A DNA stretch of 64,000 bases from Lithobates sylvaticus. Its lineage: Eukaryota > Chordata > Amphibia > Anura > Ranidae. Of the stretch, positions 10,681 through 22,855 are shown one piece after another. How positions within the stretch are numbered: position 1 is the first letter of the stretch; every line of letters begins with the position of its first letter. A program made the position numbers and the translations under genes. The stretch spans positions 367,517,012 to 367,581,011 of the forward strand of contig CM053028.1 in assembly GCA_028564925.1 (NCBI GenBank). Direction: 5' to 3'. The notes under the pieces were generated by a model, which worked only from the letters and a program-made list of their open reading frames with translations, was not told the DNA's origin and made no database searches.

Positions 10681-12010
10681 TTAACCACTTTCCGACCGGC
10701 GCACGACGATGTACGTCACCTTTTTTGAAGAGGGATATCTCGGTAACGGCAGCAGCTGCTGCCACAACCGAGATATCCATCTCTTCAGGCGCCGGTCGTC
10801 TGTCCGATAATGGTGGTCATCGCAGCGGATTCGCCGCGAGATCACCGTTATCGGCGGCGGGAGAGGTGCCCCCCCTCCCGCCGCTGCTGCCACAACCGAT
10901 ATCCATCTCTTTAGGCGCCGGTCGGCTGTCCGATAATGGTGGTCATCGTGGCGGATTCGCCGCGAGATCACCGTTATCGGCGGCGGGAGAGGTGCCCCCC
11001 CTCCCGCCGCTCTCCCGCGCCTTCCGCCGCTTACCGGAACCGTCGGCAGCGGCGGAGGCGATCGGGTCCTTTCCCCTGATGTGCATAGAGATGAGTGACG
11101 CTAAGATGGCCGCCACTCATCTCTATACCATAGGAGGGCGCAAGCAACGTCAAAAACGTCACTTCCGCCCATACCTCTTAAAGAGAAATTTACAAATGTC
11201 ATTTTTTTAAATGACATTTTTTTTTTTTTTTTAATTGAAGTCCAAATATGAGATCTGAGGACTTTTTGACCCCAGATCTCATATTTAAGAGGACCTGTCA
11301 TGCTTTTTTCTATTACAAGGGATGTTTACATTCCTTGTAATAGGAATAAAAGTGAGCCAATAATTTTTTTTTAAAAAAACAGTGTAAAAATAAATAAAAT
11401 CAAGAAAAATAAATAAGAAAAACAAAAATTTTTTTTTTTAAAGCGCCCCGTCCCGACGAGCTTGTGCGCAGAAGCGAACGCATACGTGAGTAGCGCCCGC
11501 ATATGAAAACGGTAGTCAAACCACACATGTGAGGTATTGCCGCGATCGGTAGAGCGAGAGCAATAATTATAGCCATAGACCTCCTCTGTAACGCAAAATA
11601 TGCAACCTGTAGAATTTTTTAAACGTCGCCTATGGAGATTTTTGAGTGTAAAAGTTTGACGCCATTCCACGAGCGGGCGCAATTTTTAAGCGTGACATGT
11701 TAGGTATCAATTTACTCGGCGTAACATTATCTTTCACAATATATAAAAAAATTGGACTAACTTTACTGTTGTCTTATTTTTTTATTCAAAAAAAGTGATT
11801 TTTTTCCCCAAAAAAAGTGCGCTTGTAAGACCGCTGCGCAAATACGGTGTGAAAAAAAGTATTGCAAGGACCGCTATTTTATTCTCTAGGGTGTTAGAAA
11901 AAAAACAATATATAATGTTTGGGGGTTCTAAGTTTTTTTCTAGCAAAAAAAACTGTTTTAAACATGTAAACACCTAAAATCCAAAACGAGGCTGGTCTTA
12001 AAGTGGTTAA
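10681..12010. mobile_element. TTAA-bounded non-autonomous element, CCACTTTCCGACC family (about 1.3 kb), with an internal tandem duplication
   Basis: Starts TTAACCACTTTCCGACCGG and ends CTTAAAGTGGTTAA. The GC-rich part at about 10756-11020 is two tandem copies of a roughly 133-bp unit, each with GGCGCCGGTCG, CCGATAATGGTGGTCATCG and GGCGGCGGGAGAGGTGCC. The frame across this region at 10575-11210 is only a product of that duplication. The remainder is AT-rich with no transposase. Family resemblance to 1160-2164 is clearest at the ends. Confidence 0.75.
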
Positions 12011-12583
12011 ACCTCTTTAAGTCTTAGTTAAATGTAGCTGTATCGCAGATTTTTTTTTTTCATTCACATGTATTGTATATATGTGTAGTTCTGAATATGA
12101 TTAGGGTCCTTCCTCCATCCCCCCCCCCCCACCCAGGCAGGCAGCCCAGGTACAGTGTTCAGCCTCCCATAGACATGACTAGTGGTGTACTGCTGTACTC
12201 AGATATATGGTGGTGCTAGTAGTATAGCCTACAAGTGTATGCAAAAAAAAAAAAAATGGAATACTAATTTGCTTTCAAATATCTCTCCAATGAAAAAAAG
12301 ATCTCTTTGTAAGTTCTTGACAAAAGGTAAGTGGAAGATCTTATCATGTCTGACATCCTCCCAACAGACAGAAGACATTATACTTGTGGCCTGTTGTTTA
12401 GTCAAGCAAAAAAAAATTTCACTCAGAAAAAAAATGTGCTAAACAAGCAAAAGTATCAAATAACTAAAGTCATGTTTCCAAGTAAGGAAATGTGTATAGG
12501 CCCCTTTCATATGGTTTGCCCAATCAGATCCCCCAATCAGTTTTTCAGGTGAACCTGTTTGTGAACACCATGTTAGTCTTTGG

Positions 12584-13129
12584 CAGGGGTAGGCAACCTC
12601 GGCCCTACAGCTGTGGTGAAACTACAAATCCCATCATGCTTCTGCCTCTTATGCCGCATACACAGGATTGGATTTTCAGACAACAAATGTTCGATGGTAG
12701 CTGTTGTCGGAAATTCCGACTGTGTGTAGGCTCCATCGGACATTTTTTGTCAGAATTTCCGACAACAAAAATTTGAGAGCTGGTTCTCAAAATTCCGAGC
12801 GTGTGTACACAATTCCGACTCACAAAATTCAACGCATGCTCGGAATCAAGCAGAAGAGCCGCACTGGCTATTGAACTTCATTTTTCGTACGTGTTGTACG
12901 TCACTGCATTCTTGACGATTGTAGTTTCCGACAAAATTTGTGCGACCGTGTGTATGCAAGACAATCTTGAGCCAATATCTGTCGGAAATAAATCTCAGGA
13001 TTTTGTTGTTGGAATGTTTGATCGTGTGTACACAGCATAAGAGTCATGCCTCTGATTGTCAGGGTCTTGCAATGTATCATGGGACTTGTAGTTTCACCAC
13101 AGCTGGAGGGCCGAGGTTGCCTACCCCTG
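12584..13129. mobile_element. hAT-like MITE with 8-bp target duplication, interrupted by a second MITE
   Basis: Its long terminal inverted repeats begin CAGGGGTAGGCAACCTCGG on the left and end CCGAGGTTGCCTACCCCTG on the right, with the paired inner phrase TGTGGTGAAACTACAA. The flanks GTCTTTGG (12576-12583) and GTCTATGG (13130-13137) match at 7 of 8 positions, the 8-bp target duplication expected of hAT elements. A Harbinger-like MITE sits inside at 12652-13037. No transposase remains. Confidence 0.85.
12652..13037. mobile_element. PIF/Harbinger-like MITE nested in the hAT MITE
   Basis: Ends are TGCCGCATACACAGG and CGTGTGTACACAGCA, with TTCCGAC/GTCGGAA boxes inside, as in the elements at 4506 and 62865. 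The hAT arms on both sides continue across it, so it inserted after the hAT. The flanking 3-bp duplication is imperfect (TTA left, TAA right). Confidence 0.7.
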
Positions 13130-13457
13130 GTCTATGGAGTCTATGGAGTGGACATGTACTTGTTAACATCCTTTGACCTCAGAGTCCACCCAGGATCCCC
13201 CAAAAAATGGAAAATATCTGCGTTATTTTCCTTTTTTATTTGGGCCTAAACATGATGGATTGGATCTGGTAATCTGATATAATAAATGCAGCAAAAAAAA
13301 TAAACATGGATGTCACCTCCATACGGCAAGTCTGAGCTTATTTCCACAGTGGTCTTCTCATCCCTTGTGATGGCTGACTGCTAGATTGGTGATCCACATC
13401 CACCCTGTGTGCAGCTTGCAAGATACTTTTATGTAAGTGTATCTGAATAAAGTGTGA

Positions 13458-13871
13458 TGCCGTGTACACACGACCGTTTTTTCAGTCGGAATAAACTCTG
13501 AAGGTTTTTCTGACGGAGTTGCACTGAAACTGTCTTGCCTACACATGATCACCCCAAAGTCTGACCTTCTAGAAAGCGGTGACGTACAGCAGGTACGACG
13601 GGACTAGAAAAAGGAAGTTCAATAGCCAGTAGCCAATAGCTGCCATCTCGTACTTGCTTCAGACCATGCGTCGTTTTTGGTCCGTCGGAACAGCAAACAG
13701 ACTAACGATTTTCCCGATAGGAATTGATTCCCTCGAAAATATTTAGAACATGTTCTATTTCTAGGTCCGTCAGAATTTTTGAAAATAAAAGTCTGATGAG
13801 GCCCACACATGATCGGAATATCCGATGAAAAGATTCCGACTGCCAGAAAGTCTGACCGTGTGTACGCGACA
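13458..13871. mobile_element. PIF/Harbinger-like MITE
   Basis: TGCCGTGTACACACGACCG at the left is mirrored by GACCGTGTGTACGCGACA at the right. The interior holds GTCGGAA and TCCGAC boxes on both strands. The outermost bases of the right end and the flanking TAA are degraded, which suggests an older copy. Confidence 0.65.
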
Positions 13872-13924
13872 TTACTTGCTTTTACTATCACACTGACCCA
13901 GGTGCCCTCTTTCTGCTGTTTTTG

Positions 13925-14301
13925 TTAAAGTGATTCTAAACCTTTAATAAAAAATAAAAACATGTTATACTTACCTGCTCTGTGTAATGGTTTTGCACAG
14001 AGAGGCCCCGATACTCCTCTTCTGGGGTCCCCCGCTGGCGCTCCTTGCTACTTGTGTGGGCTGGCTCCTGAACTCCTCTACCTGTGTCCATAGACACAAA
14101 AGGCTTTGCACCACCCCCTGCTCCTTCGTCATATAATTTAATGGACAGCAGCAGGAGCCAATGGCTTCCACTGTTATCAATCTGCCCTGTGAGGAGGGAG
14201 ATAGAGGAGAGCGCTGCTGCTCTTGTGTACAACGCTAGATCAAGACCGGACTCAGAAAATGCATTACGCTAAAAAACCTTAAGGCTTTAGAACCACTTTA
14301 A
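13925..14301. mobile_element. TTAA-bounded MITE, about 375 bp
   Basis: TTAA then AGTGATTCTAAACC at the left, and GGCTTTAGAACCACT then TTAA at the right, form inverted ends with duplicated TTAA. The interior includes ACATGTTATACTTACCTGCTC, a phrase style common in this group. It has no coding content. Classed as piggyBac-like by its target site only. Confidence 0.7.
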
Positions 14302-14480
14302 ATGTTTATCAACAACTTTATTATGTCACAGAAAATTTAAAAGGAATAATTATATCTGATTATACAGATTATGTTACAGGCCTAATGTACAAGGGATTTG
14401 TCACAAGTATTTATTTGAATGATACACATTGTAATAAAGTATCTGTTAAGCAATAAATGTGTTCTATTTAGTTGGCACCT

Positions 14481-15422
14481 TTAACCGCTTGCTGACCGTA
14501 TACTGTACATTTACGGCAGCAAGGCAGCTCTGTACATGATTTTGCACTTCCATGTCTGGGGCACGCAAGAACACCAGAAACGACCCAGCTAATCAGCAGG
14601 TCTGGCAGACTCGATGTCCGCCAGGACCGGCCGATCGTTCCTGAGAAAAGCAGAACGGCTGTCTGCCTATGTAAACAAGGCAGATCGCCATTCTGTTAGT
14701 AGGGAAGGTAGTGATCCTGTGTTTCTGCTAAGCAGGAACACAGATCTCTGGCTTCCTACAGTACAAGCACATCCCCCATAGTTAGTAAGCACTCCCTAGG
14801 AACACATTTATCCCTTTGATTGGCCCTGGTGTAAAACCCTTCCCTGCCAGTGTCATTAGTACAGTCACAGTGCATATTTCTAGCACTGATCACTGTATTG
14901 GTGTCACTGGTCCCCAAAAAAGTGTCACTTAGTGTCCAATTTGTCTGAGGCAATGTCGCAGTCCCACTATAGGTCGATGATCACTGCCATTACCAGTAAT
15001 AAAAATAAATTAAAATCTATCCCATAAATCTATCCCATAGTTTGTAGACACTATAACTTTAGCGCAAACCAATAAATATACGGTTATTGGGATTTTTTTT
15101 ACCAAAAATATGTAGCAAAATACAAGTTGGCCTAAATTGATGAAGAAATTCGATTTTTTTTTTTTTTTTACATTTTTTATTGGATATGTTTAATAGCAGA
15201 AAGTTATGTTTTTCGTTTATAGCACAAAAAAAAAACAACACAGGGGTGATCAAATACCACCAAAAGAAAGCTCTATTTGTGGGTACAAAAAGGACATACA
15301 TTTTATTTGGGTACAGAATCGCACGACCGTGCTAATTGTCAGTTAAAGTAACACAGTGCCGTATCGCAAAAAATGACCTGGTCATGAAAGTGGGGTAAAC
15401 CTTCAGGAGCTGAAATGGTTAA
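14481..15422. mobile_element. TTAA-bounded non-autonomous element, CCGCTTGCTGACC family (about 0.94 kb)
   Basis: Begins TTAACCGCTTGCTGACC and ends GCTGAAATGGTTAA. Internal phrases near 15255 (ACCACCAAAAGAAAGCTC) and 15320 (CGCACGACCG) match the element at 1160-2164, so they are copies of one family. No transposase is encoded. Confidence 0.75.
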
Positions 15423-16640
15423 AGTCCCACTATTTGTAATAAGTTACTTTTGTGTTCACTATACTGGGGATGTGGTGCCCAAGTGATTTCCCATCAATTT
15501 ATATACAACTACTGTATATTGTCATTTACCCGCGCATGCATGTACATACACTTCTCCTGAATGAGAAATTGTAAAGAGATTATTCGTCTGCAGGAAAATG
15601 GACAAAACAATCCCATTTCACAGACTAAAGTAAAAAAACAAAAAAAAAAAAAAAGGACAATATTCCTGAGATGTACAAACGTGTCAAAATCACACATTTT
15701 TTGAGAGCACTTTCTTCTGTTTACGGGCAGCTTTAGAAGCCCCATCTTCCAATTGCAATGATGTTTATGCAGTTTCAGAAGCTAAGTGTTAGTAGACAGT
15801 GAGGGAGTTAAGGATAAAAAAGAAGAAAAAAACACAATCTAGTTCCAGAGATGACAATAGTTCATTATAAGTGGTTTTCCCAGCCTTTCTCTAAACCCAT
15901 CCACTTTTGTCAGTCTGATGCAGACAGTTGAGAGCAATATTAGAGGAGGTAATTGCTTGTATCATTCAACATCTTTTGTCCCACAGTCAGTGAGACTTAC
16001 AGAAAAATGGGCACAGGAATACACCTCACTGGATTAGAGGAAAAAGATCTTTCTCCAGTTTCTTCCTACTTACCAGCTGTTATTTTCTATGATGGGGCTG
16101 ATGCCACGACACTGTCTGAGGCAGAGGCTAACTTGCCAAAAAGACCTTTCAGCAGTGTTTAGTGTCTTGCTTTTATCACAAGCTGTATGATAAAGAGGAG
16201 ATGCTAGCTCTAGACCTGGCAGGGACAGAGAATATTTTGCCAGTTATAAATTGTGCCTCCCTTACACTACGCAAACAAAACGCTGTTTCGCAGCCTTCCA
16301 GTAAAACATCTTTATGCAGGCTTTGATCTGATTTTAAAAGAGTTCATAAATGGCACAGGTAGCCTCTTAAGTAAATATTTGGCTTGGACAAGCTTCTTAT
16401 CAACTGTATATTGTAAAAAAATAATAAAAAGAACACTGCAAGCACCTAATGCATATTGAGTACTTGCTACCATGTTCTGTGAAGAGGTTGCAATGCTTTG
16501 GCAATAGCTGAAAGACAGCCTGTGTCAGAGTATAAAATATCTAATTTGAATGAAAGCTTTGGATTTACTATCTAATAATGTGTGTAAAATACAAAATGTA
16601 GTCATTTGTAGGAATTTCATTTATTTATGACTAATATGGG
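15423..16640. other. Non-coding, no recognised feature
   Basis: A poly-A run lies near 15637-15654. Short frames such as that at 15953-16162 show no recognisable domain and no supporting context. No repeat termini were found by eye. Confidence 0.4.
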
Positions 16641-16654
16641 GCACATGGTACGAA

Positions 16655-17505
16655 AGAAAAGCTAATAAATGCCAGGGTGCTAGGGGTAACCTTAGCCTCT
16701 GAACTGTCCTTTCAGGCCCACATACATTCCCAGTCCAAATAATGCCGCCTTAGCCTCCGTAACATTTCCAGAATACGCCCCTTTTTTACTAATGACACCA
16801 CCAAGCTTCTAATTCACTTCCTGGTTATCTCTCGCCTCGACTACTGCAACTCCCTCCTCATTGGATTACCTTTACATAGACTATCCCTCCTTCAGTCCAT
16901 AATGAATGCCGCTGCAAGACTCATCCACCTTACCAACCATTCAGTGTCCTCCACCCCTCTCTGCCAATCCCTCCACTGGCTTCCACTCACCCAACGAATA
17001 AAATTCAAAGTACTAACAATAATTTACAAAGCCATCCATAACTCTGCCCCAGCTACATCACTAACCTAGTCCCAAAATACCAACCAAGCCGCTCTCTTCG
17101 GTCCTCCCAAGACCTCCTGCTCACTAGCTCCCTTGTCACCTCCTCCCATGCTTGCCTCCAGGATTTCTCCAGAGCTTATCCCATCCTTTGGAACTCCCTA
17201 CCCCAATCTGTCCGACTGTCCCCTAATCTAACCATCTTTAGCTGAGTCCCTGAAACCCTTTTCTTTAAAGAAGCCTATCCTACTTCTAACTAACACTGTT
17301 TTACTTCCTCCATCAGCTCATCCCCCACAGCTATTAACTTTTGTATCAATTGACCCTTCCTTTTTAGATTGTAAGCTCTAATGAGCAGGGCCCTCTGCTT
17401 CCTCTTGTACCAAATTGTAATGTAACTGTAATGTCAGCCTTTATTTTGTTAAGCACTGCGCAAACTGATGGTGCTATATAAAATCTGAATAATAATAATT
17501 AACTT
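16655..17505 (+). mobile_element. LINE (L2/CR1-type) 3' end: reverse transcriptase C-terminal remnant plus 3' tail
   Basis: Translated on the plus strand, about 16800-17070 reads through VISRLDYCNSLLIGLP, LQSIMNAAARLI and LHWLPLTQRIKFKVLTIIYKA, a C-terminal region typical of L2/CR1 clade non-LTR retrotransposon polymerases. An in-frame TAG follows TSL near 17067, and further homologous residues (WNSLPQSVRLS) appear near 17190 before another stop, so the copy is decayed. The tail contains GATTGTAAGCTCTAATGAGC, GCGCAAACTGATGGTGCTA and a short AATAATAAT 3' repeat. The copy is 5'-truncated, as is usual for LINEs. Confidence 0.8.
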
Positions 17506-17600
17506 CAGGTGGCTGTACACTATAAATCCTGCCTATGACACAGGTGCTAGCGCTAGCAACACAAAACTTTGAGAAGCAACATAGTCTATTTCAATGATGT

Positions 17601-17843
17601 TGATATAGTAAAGGCAAATAGGCTGTTCAGTTTGCAATGGAATTCACCCCAGAGCTTAAAAAATGTAGTGAAGTTTCACTTTGCAAAGTATACCCAATCA
17701 CGTGCAAGGAAAATAAGAAAAAAAAATGTTTTGCTTGTGCGTGATTGGATGATGGAAGTCAGCAGCGCTTCACCACATTCACTACGCTTTGGGACAAATT
17801 CCCTTGCAAAGAGAAGAGCCTTTTCCTTTAGCAAATAAACCCC
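17601..17843. mobile_element. Foldback MITE, TAGTAAAGGCAAATAG family
   Basis: The left end AGTAAAGGCAAATAGGCTG and right end CCTTTAGCAAATAAACCCC are inverted relatives, with paired inner phrases such as TTGCAAAG and CTTTGCAA. Other copies lie at 48056, 61888 and, partial, 43957. No coding capacity and no clear target duplication. Confidence 0.55.
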
Positions 17844-18029
17844 AGAATGCATCCAAAATATAGACAGTCATATGGAAAAATATAGAACTATTGTATATCA
17901 TCTTTCCTATGCTTTATATGTCAAAGGAGGTACAACACAGGCTTTACCTGCAATGCACTGAATAATTTTAGGCTGTTTTTAAAGAATTTGTAGCTGGTGA
18001 TGGTGGAATACCTATTTAATATTCATGTT

Positions 18030-18222
18030 GGTTTCTCTAGAGCTTAGTGAAAGTGACTTCCATCTTCCAAAAATGTGCAAGCTAAACATTTTTTTTTTTA
18101 TTCTTTGCAAACTGAAATGTCTCCACATTCACTAACTCTGAGGAAACTTCCCTTACAAAGTGCAACTTCCCTTGCAAAGTGAACAGCCTATTTTCCTATT
18201 TTCCTAGTAAATCAATCCCATT
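18030..18222. repeat. Probable decayed copy of the same foldback family
   Basis: The right side CCCTTGCAAAGTGAACAGCC then TAGTAAATCAATCCC matches the family end, but the left arm is only weakly recognisable near 18040. Confidence 0.4.
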
Positions 18223-18628
18223 GTCACCATACCTATTATTAAACATGTTTATACTGTGCACATTCAAATTTGAATATCTTTTCTATCTACAAAGTATTTT
18301 AAATACAGAGATCTCACAGGCATATAGCAGAATGCAGAAAAAGATGAAAAGAATATATAGATGTCAATCTATAGAGAGTCTTGTGATTGCTATAGGCACT
18401 ACCCTCAGCCTTGCCCGTTCCATTCTGACACCTTTCCATTTTGATAGCAATTGTCCAGTAATCAACTTGTAATCCAACAACAACAAAAAAGTAAACAAAA
18501 AAATACAAAAGTAACATGTCAATGTTGTCTTTTCTGCAGCTATAGGTATTGGTGAAGGTCCAGTAACATTTGGTGGCAAAAATGGTCTTGCTTATTTCTA
18601 TAAATTCTTAAATGTTTTTCATTTGTAT

Positions 18629-18630
18629 TA

Positions 18631-18674
<44 letters not shown>
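18629..18674. repeat. (AAT)n microsatellite
   Basis: About 15 uninterrupted AAT units. Confidence 0.95.
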
Positions 18675-18676
<2 letters not shown>

Positions 18677-21600
18677 GCTATTCACCAGTTTTTGCTGTGA
18701 CCATCCTTTTAGATCTTACTCTACATGTGTCTGAAGTGTGTCAGTCTAACTTCAATTGTGACCACCTTGTGCTTTGACCACGCTGTACTGAGATCAGATT
18801 ATGAATCAGATAAACTAATAGCTTATTGAGATTCCTAAGGCAATATAGCATTATGAATTCCGACTTATTAGCATTTTTTATAAACATACTTATACTATTT
18901 TATAAAATAATGATCTGGCTTAAAGCATGGTTTAATACATTATTATTTTTTTATCTTCACAACTTTTCATTAAAAAAACTAACTTTATTTCTCATTCTGA
19001 CTTCAAAGATTAAAACATTAAATGGAAAAAAACTCTCCATAAAATTTCCCATGGTATTTTACACGGACGAACTATCACAGTGGCACAGAATAGCGTTAAA
19101 GGGTCCAGTCCATCAACTGGTTGTAATTTAGAATTTACTTTCCTAAATGAGTTAATTTATTAAGCACAGTTGATGGCCAGGGAAGACTGCCAGTAACTTC
19201 TGAAGAAGCTCTTAACTGCATACTTACTTGCAACATCTAAGACTTAGAGAATGTTATCATCTACTACTTTTGCTTTACTCAAAGACAGTGATGGAGTTAA
19301 ACTAGTTCTTTAAAAACAATGTTAGTTCTTATTAAAAAAGGAAGTATTCTCATTGTAGCCTGTGTGATCCATTTTGTTATGTAAGATCTACAGTTTACAT
19401 CATAAGAGGAACTGGTCATGACTGGCCATAAAATTAAATAAAATAAAGTTTCTGTATTGTAATTGTGCATGTTTACCTGTTAGTGCCCATTAACACCATA
19501 ATGTTTGCCCAAAGCAGCCCACCACTTAGACAAGCTGATTTTCCTTGTGTCCTATGCTTTCACTGCACTGAAAAAAAATAAGATATGCACTGCAGCATGT
19601 TATGACGCACTACAATGCATTGCAATGCACGGTGGTGAATAATGATGAATGAAGTTTCAAAGACAAAGGTAAGCCTTGTGATGCATTGTAATCAGTGCAT
19701 CCACACTAATCACAGCACTCACCAACGGTTGTGTTAGAACGTCAACATCTGTTATGAACAGGCCTTTAAATATTTCTCCCACTTATTTGGCTTTACCTAC
19801 AAGGCATAGATTATTTTTATTTTTGCACATAATTCTAGTAGAAGCCATCTTTTAATTTTATTGTAGACTTCTGTTTTTAACTGTTTATTATTGTTCACAT
19901 GTGCAAATAATTTTAAAGAGGTGTTAAAAAACGTATTCATAAAAGTCCTGGTGCAAGAGAATGAATTGGTTACCTATTGCAGCAACAATAGCTAATTAAA
20001 AAAATAAAAATAATAATAAGAAGAAGGCTTTTACCAAATACATTTAATTGCCAAACAAAAAATAAAATCAAAAATATCTTTGTAAACTCTATTTTTGACA
20101 AGAGTATAAACTACATTAAAGGCAGAGTTTGTTTTACTGTGGTATGTTAAGAGTAACAATATAAACCTGAATTATAGCTTGATATCTTTTTATTACATTC
20201 TTTATCTCCTTTGATATTTTATTGCTATGCTGTATTTACGATTGTACTTGGTGTGTGTTTATCTTTCTTATAACTTTATCTGGAAATTAGTCATTCTCTG
20301 CACTATAAATATTATTAACAGAAGCAGGGGAGTTTATTCCACCAGTAGGAAACACCATGAATGAATCAAAGTTTCTTTCTTATTAATAGTTCTGAAAACA
20401 TTATGCAATGCTCAGAGTAAATTAATCTGATTGATGGTAACAGTAGGAACTTACCTTTGTACATCAACTGTACACCATTGTACCTATTTTTAGGGATGCA
20501 CAAACCAAATTGAATGCCTAAGGATTCACGTCAGATCACTCCAACATGCATATCTGGAGAAAGTTTTTTTTAATAAGATTTTTAAAGTCAGACAATACAT
20601 TTCTAGTTATTAGATTGAACCCAACAATGTTTTTGGGCAAACAAAACACTCTTTGCAAGTCAACAAAATGCTAATTTTCACTGTTTTTTCACATCGAAAG
20701 TTACCCAAGCTCAGTTAAAAATGCAAAAAATTAAGCACAATAATCAAGTCAGAGAAAGTGAAACCAATCAGAACAACAACAAAAAATAATAAAATTCATT
20801 ACAAAAACAGTTGTTTTTGACGTATCTTGACACCTTATGGGAAAAACAAATGTACTAATAGGGTAATAGTGTATAGGATTTTACTATATTCACCTGTAAA
20901 GGACATACTACTTGCTGAAAAAAACACCCTTTTGTAGGCTTCAAGCAACTTGAACCTTCATGTCTTACATAAAGGGCAAATAACACTATTAGTTTCCTTA
21001 TATTTTCTGTAGGTTCTTTAGCTCTTGGTATTATACAGTATATATGACAGTAGAAATCCTAGTGACAGGTAATGCATTTGGGGTTTTCAGCAAATGGGGT
21101 AGGTGGTTCAAATGAAGCTTGCGGAATGAGCAATCTTTGCTTCTCAACATTTAGCATTTGGTGCTGTGGTGGAAAAGTGGCTTTTTATCGAAGTTTATGT
21201 GCATAAGAAGGAAACACATAAAGCATTATTAGTATATACTGTATACTTTAGATCACTTCCTTTTTCTTGTTATACCTGTAAGCAAGTAGAATTGCAATCT
21301 TCATTGGTGGTTTAATGTAGGAAATATGCCTTTACTCCTATATATGTATGGACACCTATATGTATTAGTCTACTCTAAACCTGGTGGTTGTAGACAAAAT
21401 ATTGTAGCTGAACATGTACAGTAACTATTTAATATGTTTAAATATACTGTCTATTCCAGAGACTCATTGAAAACCTTTTGGAGTCCTCTAGTACAATAGA
21501 ATTTCCCATCTCGGTCTTCTACAATGTGTTTTCTTCCAGCTTGCAACAGTAGCAGAAAATAAATGAACCAATCAGCTTGGGAGCTGCTCTTGACTTCAAT

Positions 21601-22850
21601 GTGGATACTAACAGGAAGCAGCATGGAAATTCTTGGCTGTGAGCTAGATCCTTTATATTAATGAAATACACAAACTAGCTTGCTAGATGATTAATCTATA
21701 CCCATGTGAGCTGGCTGGAGTACATTAGTAAAACAAATGTGATGCATTTGATTATCCCAAGACAATCATTAAAAAATTACCTGCCGTCACAATTCTCATA
21801 AGCCCACACTACCAGATTGACCATATGTTTGCTGACAGACATCAGCACTAATACAATCTCTGAGCTTCTCCAAACAGGTCTGAAAAATACCAAGGTATGT
21901 TTTAAAAGCTAAAATACCTAAGGCACATGTCTATGGAAATAGACATTATTTACCATTGTTTGATGTTTCCTTGTGTACACCAAGTATGCATCTACTGATG
22001 TTTCTGTTTCTTTACACAGCTGAATAGACTCCAGCCATGGAAAAAAAATCTTCAGAAAACACAACTAATATCATGTTCTGAGAATTTTTTTTTTTACATT
22101 GTGATCTGCAGCAGAACTTACCCTTTAGGTTGCAAATATTATTCCAGCAAGCTTCGAAATAAAGGAAGAGGAAGGTTGAAAGAAGCGCCTGTTAGATAGA
22201 ATTCTATTGTGTGTATTGGCTGTTGGGTGTTCTGTACCTTCAGAAGCGGAATACCGTTAGAGACCTAAATGGTATGTAAACGCTAACAATGAACTTTCCT
22301 TATTTATCCTCTTTTGGTCTATTAATTACACCATTGAAAGCATTTCCTATATTTGTTTGATAGGTGCAAAAAAAAAATACTTGTTAATATCGACAGATAT
22401 CTTGTCTATTTCCTGTGCTGCATTCTTATCAGTTACATTGTTTCAGTTATCTCTGAGAGTTACAGAACCTTGCCCATCTGTGGACTGGAGAGGGGAATAT
22501 ATCTGTAGTCCTGCCCTGTTTCTGTTGTCCTGATACAATAATGTGAGTGAGAATTGCCACCCTATGTAAGGAATTATGTTGCCGGCAGAGTCATTTAAAA
22601 TAATAATACAAAGTCTAATCTTCCTAATTAACCTCCTAATGAAATTGTAATATAGGTGAGGCCCAGGTGGTGACCAGGGAAGCAAGACATTTTCATTATA
22701 AGCAAGGCCCAAGTAGTGACCAGTAAAGCAAGAAGACTCTAAGGATTGTTTAACTTTATTTAAATAAAATCTTAATTTGAGTTGTTATTTATTACTCTTA
22801 TGCACCATAGGGAAATAATAAGTACATGTAGTGCTGCTTTACCAGTTCAT
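18675..22850. other. Long quiet AT-rich interval, no feature recognised
   Basis: Over about 4.2 kb I found no transposon ends, no convincing open frame and no RNA gene. The frame at 18826-19131 is low-complexity and leucine/lysine rich, and looks like chance. This is the longest apparently repeat-poor stretch in the window, so it is the best candidate for ancestral host sequence. Confidence 0.4.
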
Positions 22851-22855
22851 CACTA

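Noticed and set aside
10575-11210. 211-codon frame across a GC-rich block
   Set aside because: It covers a tandem duplication in a TTAA element and repeats itself (GAGRLSDNGGHR twice). No domain; low stop frequency is due to GC content.
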